A stretch of 64,000 nt of DNA from an uncultured Granulosicoccus sp. (GCA_947495035.1 CANLXI010000011.1:124001-188000), one strand, 5' to 3'; positions 52,244-61,795 are shown, numbered from the stretch's first letter. The notes: generated by a model from the letters alone, not told the origin. A program made the numbers and translations.

Positions 52244-54286
52244 ATGACAACCCGATCCATGCTGGGTATCGACAAGGACCTGATCTCGGATACCACTGAC
52301 ATTCGGGACATGATGTACAGCCCTGCGCTGGTTTCGCTGGAACCAGAGCTGTTCCCCGAGCAATTGCTGCTTGACACCGATAGTCCCCGGATTGCAGTCG
52401 GGAACCAGGCCGATACCGAGTATTGCACTGGCTTCGCGCTGGCGGCGATCATCGACATCCAGCGTGCGACCATGCTGTTGAACAGAGCTGCCCGGTCACA
52501 GCAGGCTGGTACGTCGGCTCGATCAGTGCACCCCGAACCGTGGGAGTTTCAACCAGTCAGTGCTCGCATGCTGTTCGAGATGGGGCGATTGATCAGCGCG
52601 CGCTGTACCGGGTCGGGCAGTCATCGATACTCGATACGCTCGACCTTGAAAGGGTTCTATCACAACGGTGTCTGTCTCAGGAAAGACTGGGACGACAATG
52701 ACCGGGTGAATTACCTGACAGTCGAGCGAGCAAAGAGTGCAAAACAGATATCACTGGGTGCCTACTATCGATTGCGCCATTTCCTGAGTGATTATCACGG
52801 GGCACTGGCCGAGTCCGGTGCCATCCTTGTCTCGGCCATGCTGCATTCCGGGTGGCAGAAGCCACCCCTGAGCGTCAGCAGCGGGATCATCAAGCGAGCG
52901 GATGAGACTGGCGCGCATGCGTTCGTGATCATCGGGTATAACCAGGACGGTTTTCTGGTACTCAATAGCTGGGGGCCTGACTGGTACGGACCTTTCAGTC
53001 TCGACGGGCAAACGAGAACGTGTCCCGGCATCGCATTATGGCGCTATGAAGACTGGGCCGACAATGTCATCGATGCCTGGGTCCTGCGGCTTGCCGTACC
53101 CACGCCATTGTCGTTCGAGCACTCCGTCGGTTCACAGGGCAGACGGTTCGGCTATCTGGCCGGTGGCAGTGTCTCGCAACGAAGAAATTCGGGCGACGAG
53201 TCGCCACAAGGCAAGGATGGACTGGAAGTTGCCCCATCGAGAAAAACCGTACTGGGGCATTATGTGCACATGGAACGTGGCAAGTTCGTGCAGAACGGCA
53301 GTTATCCGGATTCGCGTACCAGTCTGAAGAATACCTTGAACTATCTTGACAGGCGATACAGCAACACGCTTGCATCGGTAGGCAAGAAACCACCTGAGCA
53401 TATCTACCTTCGTATCATCGGTGACTCGGGCAGTACCAAGGATGCGATGCACCGTGTGTCCTCGCTCAAGCGCCGATTGCGAGACCGCAATATCTACCCA
53501 CTGACTTTCATCTGGAGTGCGGAACTGGCCAATGCCTTCGCGATTTCCATAGGCGCGTGCATGCAGGAAGCCATCAAGCAGATACCTGAGCCATCCGATG
53601 AAAGGGACGATCTGATCGAGTTGGCAGTCAGGGCCATAGGCGTCCCCCTGTGGGCGCAGATGGATCGTGATGCCGAGTGCGTTGCCAAGGCGAACGGGCC
53701 GCTCGAACTGGTGTTCGCCAGATTGAACGACATATTGGATCGTCGGCATCCCGCTCCGGCCAAAGGCTCGGGAAAGATCGACTTGACCTTCGAGCTTGCC
53801 GGAGCATTGGTCTTCGTCGCCTGGATGACGCGACTCGGGACCAGAGCGATCGATGAGCTGCGCCATGTCAGGCACATACATCTGGTCATGCCGATGGTGG
53901 AATCGTTGAGACTCGCCAGGTCCATTCGATCCGTGGTACCGGATTCGTGTCGTGAAGCTGCCGATTTTCTGTCCAGGCTCAAGCTCTATTTTCCAACGGA
54001 ATCCTATCTCAAGCACTCATCCATTGCCTACTACCAGCGGACCTGGTTCGAACTGGTAAACAACAGTTTCATGCCTGACAATCTGGGGGAAAAGTCCAGG
54101 GAGATGGTCAGTCTGTTCCCGGACGAGTTTCTGGAGAGAGTTCATCATTTCTGGCCGGATGCCCGTTACGATCGAACCGGTATCGAGATGACTCGCCAGG
54201 AAGACCGGTCGGCGGATTTGCGGTGGAGCCTGGTAGAGGACAGATTTCTCGATGGCCTCTTTGATGATCGAACTTCGAGTTCCTGA
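52244..54286 (+). CDS. Papain-like cysteine protease with degenerate alpha/beta hydrolase module
   Basis: A 680-residue protein starting at ATG 52244, 17 bases after the metacaspase gene. Residues 50-290 are a C1 (papain) peptidase: Q55 in VGNQADTEYC, catalytic C61 in CTGFALA, H225 in GAHAFVIIGYN and N241 in VLNSWGPDW. Residues 340-600 match the hydrolase module of the upstream protein: RNIYPLTFIWSAELANAF corresponds to GVYPIFFVWETGVLETVM. At the nucleophile elbow it has FELAGALVF, with L518 where the other has the serine of GHSAG, so this module is catalytically dead. It is probably a partner or substrate-recognition protein of the metacaspase fusion. Confidence 0.8.
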   Translation: MTTRSMLGIDKDLISDTTDIRDMMYSPALVSLEPELFPEQLLLDTDSPRIAVGNQADTEYCTGFALAAIIDIQRATMLLNRAARSQQAGTSARSVHPEPWEFQPVSARMLFEMGRLISARCTGSGSHRYSIRSTLKGFYHNGVCLRKDWDDNDRVNYLTVERAKSAKQISLGAYYRLRHFLSDYHGALAESGAILVSAMLHSGWQKPPLSVSSGIIKRADETGAHAFVIIGYNQDGFLVLNSWGPDWYGPFSLDGQTRTCPGIALWRYEDWADNVIDAWVLRLAVPTPLSFEHSVGSQGRRFGYLAGGSVSQRRNSGDESPQGKDGLEVAPSRKTVLGHYVHMERGKFVQNGSYPDSRTSLKNTLNYLDRRYSNTLASVGKKPPEHIYLRIIGDSGSTKDAMHRVSSLKRRLRDRNIYPLTFIWSAELANAFAISIGACMQEAIKQIPEPSDERDDLIELAVRAIGVPLWAQMDRDAECVAKANGPLELVFARLNDILDRRHPAPAKGSGKIDLTFELAGALVFVAWMTRLGTRAIDELRHVRHIHLVMPMVESLRLARSIRSVVPDSCREAADFLSRLKLYFPTESYLKHSSIAYYQRTWFELVNNSFMPDNLGEKSREMVSLFPDEFLERVHHFWPDARYDRTGIEMTRQEDRSADLRWSLVEDRFLDGLFDDRTSSS

Positions 54287-54605
54287 TCTCGATGGTGCTG
54301 TCGTCCACGCTACCTGGTACGGTGCTCCACGCGCTTGCTCTGGAAAGGACTGGCCGAAGAGATCATCGGGCGCTAGCCGATGCGCAACCTGGAGTTCGAA
54401 TCATCACAAGAACTTGCGGGGGCATGTCCGTGCTTGCAGTTCCACCGAGATGTCGAGTGAGTCAATCCGACTGCTGACTATCCGAAAGATAGCCATGGGG
54501 CGTTGGGGTGACGGGTAGCGGCAGGGATAATGGCATCAGCAATTGAAGAGATCCCATGACTACCAGGTGCTTGTCGCGCTCAGTGGTGGACCACAGGAGA
54601 CTGCC
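54287..54605. other. 319-bp gap inside the protease locus
   Basis: No gene, clear promoter or hairpin with a T-run was found. Short open frames here have no ribosome site and no protein-like composition. The region separates the papain-like gene from the membrane-protein gene, whose AGGAG lies at the right edge. Confidence 0.5.
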
Positions 54606-55766
54606 ATGCAATGGCTTACCGCAATCATCGCATTCGCTACGACAATGCTCATTTTCGCCGTCATCGTGTCGACCTTCGTCGAGCTGATACATCGGGTGTT
54701 CAGAATGCGGGGCAAGGGCATGCAGTTGATGCTGGAGAACCTGTATACCCGCGCCATCGAACCCCATCTCGACAGTCGGCAGGCCCAAACGATGAATCCC
54801 GGCAGGTTTGCAGAGATCATCATGGAGAATCGGGCCATTGCCTATCCGGCAGACACGTCACGTCAAGGTCGTATGGGCACACTCCTGGGCTGGCTCGTTG
54901 ATTCAAGGTCCATGACGGACATTCCCGTGGAGGTCTTTACCCAGAAACTGGCCGACAGTCGTATCGTCGGTGCGGCCGAGCACTTCACCGATGACGTTCT
55001 ACAGGATATTGCCCAGAAGTACGAGGCTTTCGGGCATGAGGTCGGCACCTATTTCGGCAGGCGTGCCAGAGTGTTCTCGGTCGGCGTGGCTTTCGTCGTT
55101 GTCTGGTTGTTCTATGTGCATCCTTACGAGATTGCTGTCACCTATTTCAGCAATCCTGCAATCGCCCAGAGTGTCGCTGACAAGGCGGTAGACTCGCAGA
55201 ACGAATATGCTGAGCTGAAGCAACAGCTGCAAGGCATCACTGAGGGTGGCAATATGACGGATGCACAGACCAGCCAGCTCAGCGACGCGTTCGATGCGCT
55301 GCGGCAGGAGATGGCGGCGACTCGGGTCACGACCCGCGAGCTGGCCGCGTCGGGAATTCCGCTGGGATGGCCGGATGCCGAGGCAGGGATCGCCGTTTGT
55401 TTCAGCGAGCAGACAGGCGAAGGCTCAACGGGTTCTTCGGCATCTGCAGTCGATCGGGTGAGCGGATTCTGTCGCTACAGCCTGCCATTGATCGGGGTGA
55501 TCACGATTCCCTCATTCGCCAACAGTCTGTGGCTGATTGTCGGCGGTCTGCTCGTGGGCCTGGGGGCACCGTTCTGGGCGCAGGCTGTCTCCAGTCTGAC
55601 GGCGACTCGCGATCTGACCAGGCGTATTGCCAGAACCGTGAGCGCAGGCGTGGAAGAGCCGTCCAGTCGCTCTCGCGGTGGAGGCGTGCCTCGGGCCCTG
55701 AATGAGGCTCCTGTTCATGTCCGGACCTTCAATGTATCCCGTGCCAGCCGAGAAAAAGCGGAGTAG
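54606..55766 (+). CDS. Three-segment membrane protein of the protease locus
   Basis: A 386-residue protein. ATG 54606 (MQWLTAIIAFATTMLIFAVI) has AGGAG upstream. Membrane helices are at about residues 4-26, 155-173 and 305-330 (LIGVITIPSFANSLWLIVGG, then LLVGLGAPFWAQAV). Between the first two is a cytosolic helical region (MQLMLENLYTRAI, EVFTQKLADSRIV), and between the last two an extracytoplasmic region with a predicted coiled coil (NEYAELKQQLQGI) and two cysteines. The family was not recognised. Position suggests a membrane anchor, pore or target for the protease proteins upstream; this is inference. Confidence 0.65.
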   Translation: MQWLTAIIAFATTMLIFAVIVSTFVELIHRVFRMRGKGMQLMLENLYTRAIEPHLDSRQAQTMNPGRFAEIIMENRAIAYPADTSRQGRMGTLLGWLVDSRSMTDIPVEVFTQKLADSRIVGAAEHFTDDVLQDIAQKYEAFGHEVGTYFGRRARVFSVGVAFVVVWLFYVHPYEIAVTYFSNPAIAQSVADKAVDSQNEYAELKQQLQGITEGGNMTDAQTSQLSDAFDALRQEMAATRVTTRELAASGIPLGWPDAEAGIAVCFSEQTGEGSTGSSASAVDRVSGFCRYSLPLIGVITIPSFANSLWLIVGGLLVGLGAPFWAQAVSSLTATRDLTRRIARTVSAGVEEPSSRSRGGGVPRALNEAPVHVRTFNVSRASREKAE

Positions 55767-55832
55767 CAGACATGTCTAGCGGGCGAAATCTTCCGGGCAA
55801 GCTCGCCAGTAGGGCAATCATCATGCACGGTG

Positions 55833-56501
55833 CTATTGCAACAGGCTCTCCCGAGTAATGCCGATATCCTTTGCCAGTTCCTTGAACAGATCGTTGGCAC
55901 GATGCAACATGGCATTGCTGATCTCGTGTTGTTGTTGCCAGTCCGGTGGGGCAGCGCCCTGACTGTAGAGTCGGTTGAGATTGAGATCCTGCTCCGCCAT
56001 CACATCCAGCAGAAACAACGACATTTTCTGTGCTATTTCGGGGTCGACGAGAATGGAGGCACGACTGGCCTGAAGTCGCCAACGGGTCAGCAGTTCGGGT
56101 GTCTGCTCGCTGTAACGCTGATAGGCAAGGTTCAGCATCTGCTCATTGTCGATATTGGGGGTGCCATACCACGACACGTCCAGTGCCAGAGTCTCGTAGG
56201 TCATGAGCACATCGGAGAACTGCATCAGCATCTCCGACTGGGCTTCGAGTATGGCCTTGTCGCGCTCCCGGTCGGCTTCCAGTTGCCTGGCCCGTTCACT
56301 GGCCTGTTGCGCCTGTATTCTTTCCCGAGTTGCAGAACGAGCCTCCAGATACATGAAGCACAGGGGGATCAGCACACCGGACAGCAAGGCGGTCAGCAAC
56401 AGCAGTCCGGCCTTCTCGACAAAGGAGGCACTGCCCAGGGCGCGGCGCAGCACGCCTCGGTTGTCGGCATCTGCGGTGTCATCGATTTCCTGAGTGGACA
56501 T
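55833..56501 (-). CDS. Membrane-anchored coiled-coil protein
   Basis: A 222-residue protein starting at the ATG at 56499-56501 (MSTQEIDDTADADNRGVLRR). One membrane helix lies at about residues 30-52 (AGLLLLTALLSGVLIPLCFM), followed by a charged coiled coil (ATRERIQAQQASERARQLEA) and a helical C-terminal domain. No catalytic motif is seen and the family was not recognised. It lies 40 bases downstream of the autotransporter gene on the same strand and is likely cotranscribed with it. It converges on the three-segment membrane protein gene. Confidence 0.65.
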   Translation of the reverse strand: MSTQEIDDTADADNRGVLRRALGSASFVEKAGLLLLTALLSGVLIPLCFMYLEARSATRERIQAQQASERARQLEADRERDKAILEAQSEMLMQFSDVLMTYETLALDVSWYGTPNIDNEQMLNLAYQRYSEQTPELLTRWRLQASRASILVDPEIAQKMSLFLLDVMAEQDLNLNRLYSQGAAPPDWQQQHEISNAMLHRANDLFKELAKDIGITRESLLQ

Positions 56502-56541
56502 GGGCAGACTCGAGGCTAGGGGCCGGGGTGGGTCGAGCGCA

Positions 56542-59196
56542 TCAGAAGTTGAAACGCGCGCCAAACTTCAACCAGTATTGCGTGGTGTAGTCATGCGCCA
56601 GCTGGGATTCGTAGAAGACAAACAGGCTGCGAAAGCCGGGCCAGAATATGCTGGTACCCAGCCCGTAGTTGACGTAGGAGGCGTCTCGTTCATTGCCTTC
56701 GATACTGAAGACAGTACCTGTCGGGTCGTGCACAAAGCGGGCGCTGATGTCGTCCTTGTCGCTTTCATTCTCGAACTCGCCCTCTACCCACAGTTGAGGT
56801 ACCAGTACCACGCGGGACGTGCTGACCGATGTCGATACCTGCACGCCGGCCGATACCGTGGTGGACTTGATCGAATGCGAGCCGATGCTCAGAACCGAGC
56901 CAAAGCCCCGGCTCTGGCTGGCGGTGGTTTCCGTGTAGCCATCCACATCGGCGGATGTGGCCGTTGCCCGTAGATAGGGACCGAATTCCCATTGCTCTCG
57001 CTGAAACTGTTTGCCAAGCCCGATGGTCAGTGAGGTCAGGCGGGCATCGGTGCTGCCATTGGCAAACAGGGTCGGTCGGCCTGGCAGGTTGATCCGTCTG
57101 ACGCTGTCGTAGCTGTTGTCCCCGGATTGCAGTACAAGGTCCACATAGGCCAGATCGCGATGGTACCAGGTGCCGAACAGGGTCAGGAAAATGCCCTCGA
57201 CATCCAGGCTGTCACTGTCCGAAGTGAAGTCGGTCTGCGAAGAGGCGTAACCGATACTGCCGCCCAGTACCAGACGTGTGGAGAGCCGGTAGTCAGCTCC
57301 CAGGGTGATGCCTTGTGTGCTGAAATCGGCCCCTTTCTGTTGATTGGTTCTCTCGGTCTCGCCAACCGACAGTCTGCCATTGACGAATACGCCAAGCCGT
57401 GGCGTGCCGCCGGGCAGACTGTTCTCGACGTCGCTGGCTGCCAGTGTTCTCTGTACCGCATTGAATACAGCGCCGGGTATATACTGATCCTGATAGTTCA
57501 GGCTGAAGCCGGACAGATCCACGCCGCCACCGGCACCGCCGCGCAGGGCGTTGATCCGGTTGTAGACATTGGTTACCTGGATATCGGACATCTCCACGCT
57601 GGAGTCGGCCATGGCAAAGGCCTCTTCCGGCATCAGTCGGTTGATGGCTCCTGCCAGACCGGCCTCACCCACTTCATCATTCAGATCGTCACAGGTTGCA
57701 TCCAGATCGATCTGGGCTTCCGTCAGGTCTTCGTCCACAGCCTGCAGGCGATCCAGCTCGGCGCAGGCGTTGTCCAGTGCTCCACCCGTGCTGGATTGGT
57801 TCTTTGTGAGCCCCGTGCCTGTCAGAAAGCCCGAGCGAACAATGAAACGAACGACATTGCTGGCAAGATCAGGTGCTGCCGGTGGGTCGATCTTGCTGTT
57901 CGCCGTGGCTGTCGATGACCTGTCGGCATTGTTCGACGATGCTGCCATTGCGCTTTCTGCCGTGGGAGGAGATGCGGCGATGATCGGGGCGACGTCGGCG
58001 GTGGCAAATACCTGTATGAAGCCTCGCGCCAGTACCTCGCTGATGAAATTGCTGCTGATGCCGTCCTCATCGGTAAACGTGACCGTCTGGTTGAGCAGGG
58101 CCGCGCCTTCCGGAATGACGCTCCATTCCACGCGAGCGCCGGCAGCAGGTTGTCCCAGCGCACCCTCGCTCACACTCAGTACCAGATCATCACCTTCATC
58201 CCCCGGCACCAGGTTCTGTTCATCGCCCGCCAGCACCGCCGATGTCAGCTCCTGTGGCGCGTCATCTGCCAGTATCTCGATGGCTACCTGCCCGTTCTGC
58301 ACGATGGCATTGGCGGGCAGGGAACTGGTATCGAGCAAGACCAGAATCGTTTCCGCGATTTCATTCTCGTCGTCGACGAATATGTCGATCAGTGCATTCC
58401 TGACCCCGGTTTCGCCAACGTCCCAGCTCAGTTGCGAGCCGGATACGAATGCAAAGTCCACCCCCTCGGTGGCGCTGGAGGAGCTGCCGATGCTCAGCGA
58501 CAGGGTCAGAGAGTCCAGGCCCTCGCAGCATGGATCGGCAGAGCGAGTCACGGAGATGGGGACTCGGGACCCTTCGGCACTGCTGGACACACCGGTGCTG
58601 ACGTCGAAGGTCTGAACGATCTCGGTCTCTTCGGTGGTGGATTGCAAAAGAGCAGAGGTATAGAAGATTTCTGCATTGTCGGTGGTAAAGTTGACTCGTT
58701 CGTACTCGGCAACCAGTTGCACGGAGCCCGTGCCGGGCGACAGGGCCGTGAAAGTGACTTCCGCCGAGCAGAATTCATCAATGGAACCGCATGTGTCGAT
58801 GAAGGACCATGAGCCATTGTCCGTGTCCAGCGTCGATGAAGACGTCACGAGATTGCTGTCCGATGACAATTGCCCATCGGAAGTCACACAACTACCCTGG
58901 CAAAGATGTAGAGAAAGCAGTTCCTCCGAGCCTCCCGAGTCCGACTGGATGGCAATGATTCTGAATGAATGGCTGGTGTCGGGGGATTCACTCGATACCT
59001 GGAAAGTCTGTGCCGCGGGAAGGATGAAGGAGGATCCGTCCTGCGCAATGGCTGCTGGCAGACACCAGACTGTCAACAGAAGGGGCAGGTAGATCGACAA
59101 GAAGTTGCCGCAGCGAGCCCGAATCTGATTCTTCCCGACAGGTCTCGGTGTCGCTCCAGTGTGATGACAAGGCTCGTCGATGAGTGGGATTCGCAT
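56542..59196 (-). CDS. Autotransporter with Calx-beta-like and Ig-like passenger domains
   Basis: An 884-residue protein. The ATG at 59194-59196 has GAGGG upstream; the frame to 59316 is rejected. A long signal peptide ends near AAIAQ (residue 51). Residues 55-330 contain beta-rich repeats, one Calx-beta-like (VSTGVSSSAEGSRVPISVTR, later DENEIAETILVLLD). Residues 340-450 resemble a bacterial Ig-like domain. A helical linker precedes the 12-strand barrel, about residues 610-884 (GVFVNGRLSVGETE, YRLSTRLVLGGSIGYASSQ), which ends in KFGARFNF with the terminal aromatic residue used by BAM. The passenger has no protease motif, so adhesion or surface display is likely. Confidence 0.85.
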   Translation of the reverse strand: MRIPLIDEPCHHTGATPRPVGKNQIRARCGNFLSIYLPLLLTVWCLPAAIAQDGSSFILPAAQTFQVSSESPDTSHSFRIIAIQSDSGGSEELLSLHLCQGSCVTSDGQLSSDSNLVTSSSTLDTDNGSWSFIDTCGSIDEFCSAEVTFTALSPGTGSVQLVAEYERVNFTTDNAEIFYTSALLQSTTEETEIVQTFDVSTGVSSSAEGSRVPISVTRSADPCCEGLDSLTLSLSIGSSSSATEGVDFAFVSGSQLSWDVGETGVRNALIDIFVDDENEIAETILVLLDTSSLPANAIVQNGQVAIEILADDAPQELTSAVLAGDEQNLVPGDEGDDLVLSVSEGALGQPAAGARVEWSVIPEGAALLNQTVTFTDEDGISSNFISEVLARGFIQVFATADVAPIIAASPPTAESAMAASSNNADRSSTATANSKIDPPAAPDLASNVVRFIVRSGFLTGTGLTKNQSSTGGALDNACAELDRLQAVDEDLTEAQIDLDATCDDLNDEVGEAGLAGAINRLMPEEAFAMADSSVEMSDIQVTNVYNRINALRGGAGGGVDLSGFSLNYQDQYIPGAVFNAVQRTLAASDVENSLPGGTPRLGVFVNGRLSVGETERTNQQKGADFSTQGITLGADYRLSTRLVLGGSIGYASSQTDFTSDSDSLDVEGIFLTLFGTWYHRDLAYVDLVLQSGDNSYDSVRRINLPGRPTLFANGSTDARLTSLTIGLGKQFQREQWEFGPYLRATATSADVDGYTETTASQSRGFGSVLSIGSHSIKSTTVSAGVQVSTSVSTSRVVLVPQLWVEGEFENESDKDDISARFVHDPTGTVFSIEGNERDASYVNYGLGTSIFWPGFRSLFVFYESQLAHDYTTQYWLKFGARFNF

Positions 59197-59284
59197 GGCA
59201 GTTCCCTCGCTGTCTACATCATGGACCTGGCCGGATTGGCATGCATTTCCCTGTGGAAATACGGAGAAACGCCGTTCAGGTGCA

Positions 59285-59313
59285 TTGACAGAACACCACC
59301 CTATGCTTATTGC
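59285..59313 (+). promoter_or_regulatory. Candidate promoter of the caspase lipoprotein gene
   Basis: A perfect TTGACA at 59285-59290 is followed after 17 bases by the weak -10 box TATTGC (59308-59313). Transcription would start about 65 bases before ATG 59387. It lies in the 190-base divergent region shared with the autotransporter gene. Confidence 0.35.
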
Positions 59314-59386
59314 CATGGCCGGTCAATTGAACAAAAGGCGAGTTTGTCCAATACTGGCAGACCCATGAATAGCGGATGCGGTGATC

Positions 59387-61795
59387 ATGGCCAGAAACGT
59401 TTCGCCACTCACCTGTCTTGTACTGGTGTGTCTGTTGTCAGCCTGCGGTTCGACACCGCCGCCCGTGATCGAGCTGCCTCCGGGGGCCGATGTCAATGAA
59501 CTGCTCCCGGTGGACTGTCTGTTGCCGGGTCGTGTCAGGCAATTGGGCAAGGGCCGAATCTACCAGGAACCTCACCGCCCGGTAAAAACCACAGCGAATA
59601 CCTGCGCCATACGCGGTGGTGACTTCGTGCGCTACGACCGTGCGGATTTCCGTACCTCCCTGAATGTCTGGCTGCAGGCGGCCAAGGACGATGACCCCGA
59701 GGCGCAGACCTATGTGGGGGAGATCTTCGAAAAGGGCATGGGCGTCGAGGCCGACTTTGCCGAGGCCGCGCGTTGGTATGGTCTGGCCGCCGCTCAGGGG
59801 CACGACAGGGCGCGCATCAATCTGGGGTATCTGTACGAGACAGGGCTGGGTGTGGAGAAGGACGTGAGTCGGGCGCTGCAGTTGTACCGTGAAGCCGCAG
59901 GTCTGGACGGCGGTACGCTGGAGTACGTGACACATGCCGATCTCGCTGTTCGAAAATCGCAGAAGACCACCCTGGACAGAACGCAGGCCGAGCTTGATGA
60001 GGCGCGTCAGCGCTTGCTCGAGATGGAGAAAAGCCATCAGGAGCAGCAAGCTGCATTACGCCATTCGCAGCAGAGTCTGCGCCAGCTGCAACAGGCTGCT
60101 GATGAACAACGCAAAGTGCTCGCTCGGCAGCGTCAGGCGGCAATCACTGACGATCGTCCTCTGAAGAATGCTCTGATACGCGTGGAACAGCTCACGGAAG
60201 AGCTGGCAAGGGCGCGAGACAGTGAGAACAGGCTGCAAGGGCAAATGACGCAGTATCGTGACAGTGAGGCGACACTTCTGGCACAACTCGATCAGTTGCA
60301 GCGCCGTCAGCAAGACGTCGCCTTGCAGGATGCGCAGAGTATTCGTGAGCAGCAGGATCTTGCTCGACAGCTGCAGGAACTGGAACAACGGCGTGAGGAG
60401 GCTCAGGCCGGACTGGATGCGCAGCAGGCAGAAGTGCAACTCCTGGAGCAGCGATACCGACAGCAAACAGCGCTTCATCAACAGGAAGTGGATGCTCTGC
60501 AACAGCAGTTCGGTGCCAGTGCTGCCGAGTCGGCACGCAAGCTGGCCGAGCTGGAAGGAAAACTGGCCCGGCGAGAGCAGGAAATCGAGCATCTCGAGCA
60601 GAAGCTGAGCATCACCGGACAGGCTCTGCTGACGGCAACGGTGGTCGAGGACATTCCCATGGCCGATGCCGTCAGCCAGGTCAGTTACGCTGGCCTGCGT
60701 ATCGAGCTGGTCAATCTGCGAACCGAGATATTGCGCAATGGAGCGCTGATTGCCTATTTGCCTGATGCCTCGCATCAGCAGGTGATCGGTCAGATCCAGC
60801 CCAGCCATTCACTATCGCGGCTGCAGATCAACCAGAATACCCACCCCTGGGACAGTGACGGTGTGTTCAACTATGACCGCCAGGGCAGCGATTTTCTGGA
60901 TATCGTTGCGCAGGACTCGGCAGAGGAAAAGTTTCAACGCAAGTTCCAATTGCGCGAGCCGTTTGTGGCAAGTGCATCCATCACCTCGACGACCGTCGAG
61001 GAGCGATCACCTGGATCACAGCTCGATACTTCGCGGACTATCGATTTTGGCGATTATCACGCTTTGATAGTCGGCGTCGGTGACTATCAGCAATTCGGAC
61101 CTCTGCATCATGCCACTGCGGATGCGCAGCGAGTGGATCACTTTCTGACCAGGGAGTTCGGGTTCAGTACGCGGTTGTTGATCGACCCTGGCAAGGCGGA
61201 ACTGCTGACCCGATTGGGCGAGTATCAGACAAGGCTTGATGAACAGGATAACTTCGTATTGTATTATTCCGGGCATTGCAAACCGGCATCGGCCTATGCG
61301 CCTTCCTACTGGCTGCTGCGCGATGCGGACCCTGTCAGGAACGAGTCCTGGTTGTCCCTGCCTTCGCTGGTCAGCATCATCGACGCCCTGCCGGCCAGAA
61401 ACGTCCTGCTGATCGCCGATGCCTGCGCCCCCGAGACACTGACTTCCACCGCTGTGCCGGTGCCGTTGCAGGAGCAGGGGGATGAGGAACAGACCCTGTG
61501 GTACCGGAAGATGGTCCAGGCAAGAGTGCGCAGCGTGTTGTCGTCCGGTATAGCTCTATCCTGGTCGACGGACACGGAGGCAGTACGCGAGTCACCGTTT
61601 ACCACGGCCTTGCTCGATGCCCTGGATACATCGGGGGATATCGTCCCGGTGAGCCGCCTGTATGCCGCCATCCGAGAGGCATCAGTGAAACGCTTCAGGC
61701 AGATTCTGTCGCGGGCCGATGTTCGCTATGCACCCATTCGCCACGCCGGTCACGAAGCTGGAGAATTCCTGTTTGTTCGTCGGGCTTCACGATGA
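59387..61795 (+). CDS. Caspase-fold lipoprotein with Sel1 repeats and coiled coil
   Basis: An 802-residue protein. ATG 59387 gives the signal MARNVSPLTCLVLVCLLSAC with lipobox LSAC (C20), so it is a lipoprotein. Residues 90-165 hold two Sel1 repeats (AQTYVGEIFEKGMGVEAD, then ARINLGYLYETGLGVEKD). Residues 190-410 form a long glutamine- and leucine-rich coiled coil. From about residue 550 a peptidase C14 domain follows: DYHALIVGVGDYQQFGPLHH, catalytic YYSGHCK (H630) and IADACAPE (C680). The residue after the histidine is Cys instead of the usual Gly. It is divergent from the autotransporter and is the second caspase-fold gene in 13 kb. Confidence 0.82.
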   Translation: MARNVSPLTCLVLVCLLSACGSTPPPVIELPPGADVNELLPVDCLLPGRVRQLGKGRIYQEPHRPVKTTANTCAIRGGDFVRYDRADFRTSLNVWLQAAKDDDPEAQTYVGEIFEKGMGVEADFAEAARWYGLAAAQGHDRARINLGYLYETGLGVEKDVSRALQLYREAAGLDGGTLEYVTHADLAVRKSQKTTLDRTQAELDEARQRLLEMEKSHQEQQAALRHSQQSLRQLQQAADEQRKVLARQRQAAITDDRPLKNALIRVEQLTEELARARDSENRLQGQMTQYRDSEATLLAQLDQLQRRQQDVALQDAQSIREQQDLARQLQELEQRREEAQAGLDAQQAEVQLLEQRYRQQTALHQQEVDALQQQFGASAAESARKLAELEGKLARREQEIEHLEQKLSITGQALLTATVVEDIPMADAVSQVSYAGLRIELVNLRTEILRNGALIAYLPDASHQQVIGQIQPSHSLSRLQINQNTHPWDSDGVFNYDRQGSDFLDIVAQDSAEEKFQRKFQLREPFVASASITSTTVEERSPGSQLDTSRTIDFGDYHALIVGVGDYQQFGPLHHATADAQRVDHFLTREFGFSTRLLIDPGKAELLTRLGEYQTRLDEQDNFVLYYSGHCKPASAYAPSYWLLRDADPVRNESWLSLPSLVSIIDALPARNVLLIADACAPETLTSTAVPVPLQEQGDEEQTLWYRKMVQARVRSVLSSGIALSWSTDTEAVRESPFTTALLDALDTSGDIVPVSRLYAAIREASVKRFRQILSRADVRYAPIRHAGHEAGEFLFVRRASR

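Noticed and set aside
57569..58615. Plus-strand frame of 348 codons opposite the autotransporter
   Set aside because: Serine-rich low-complexity translation typical of an antisense shadow; the minus-strand frame has signal peptide and barrel.
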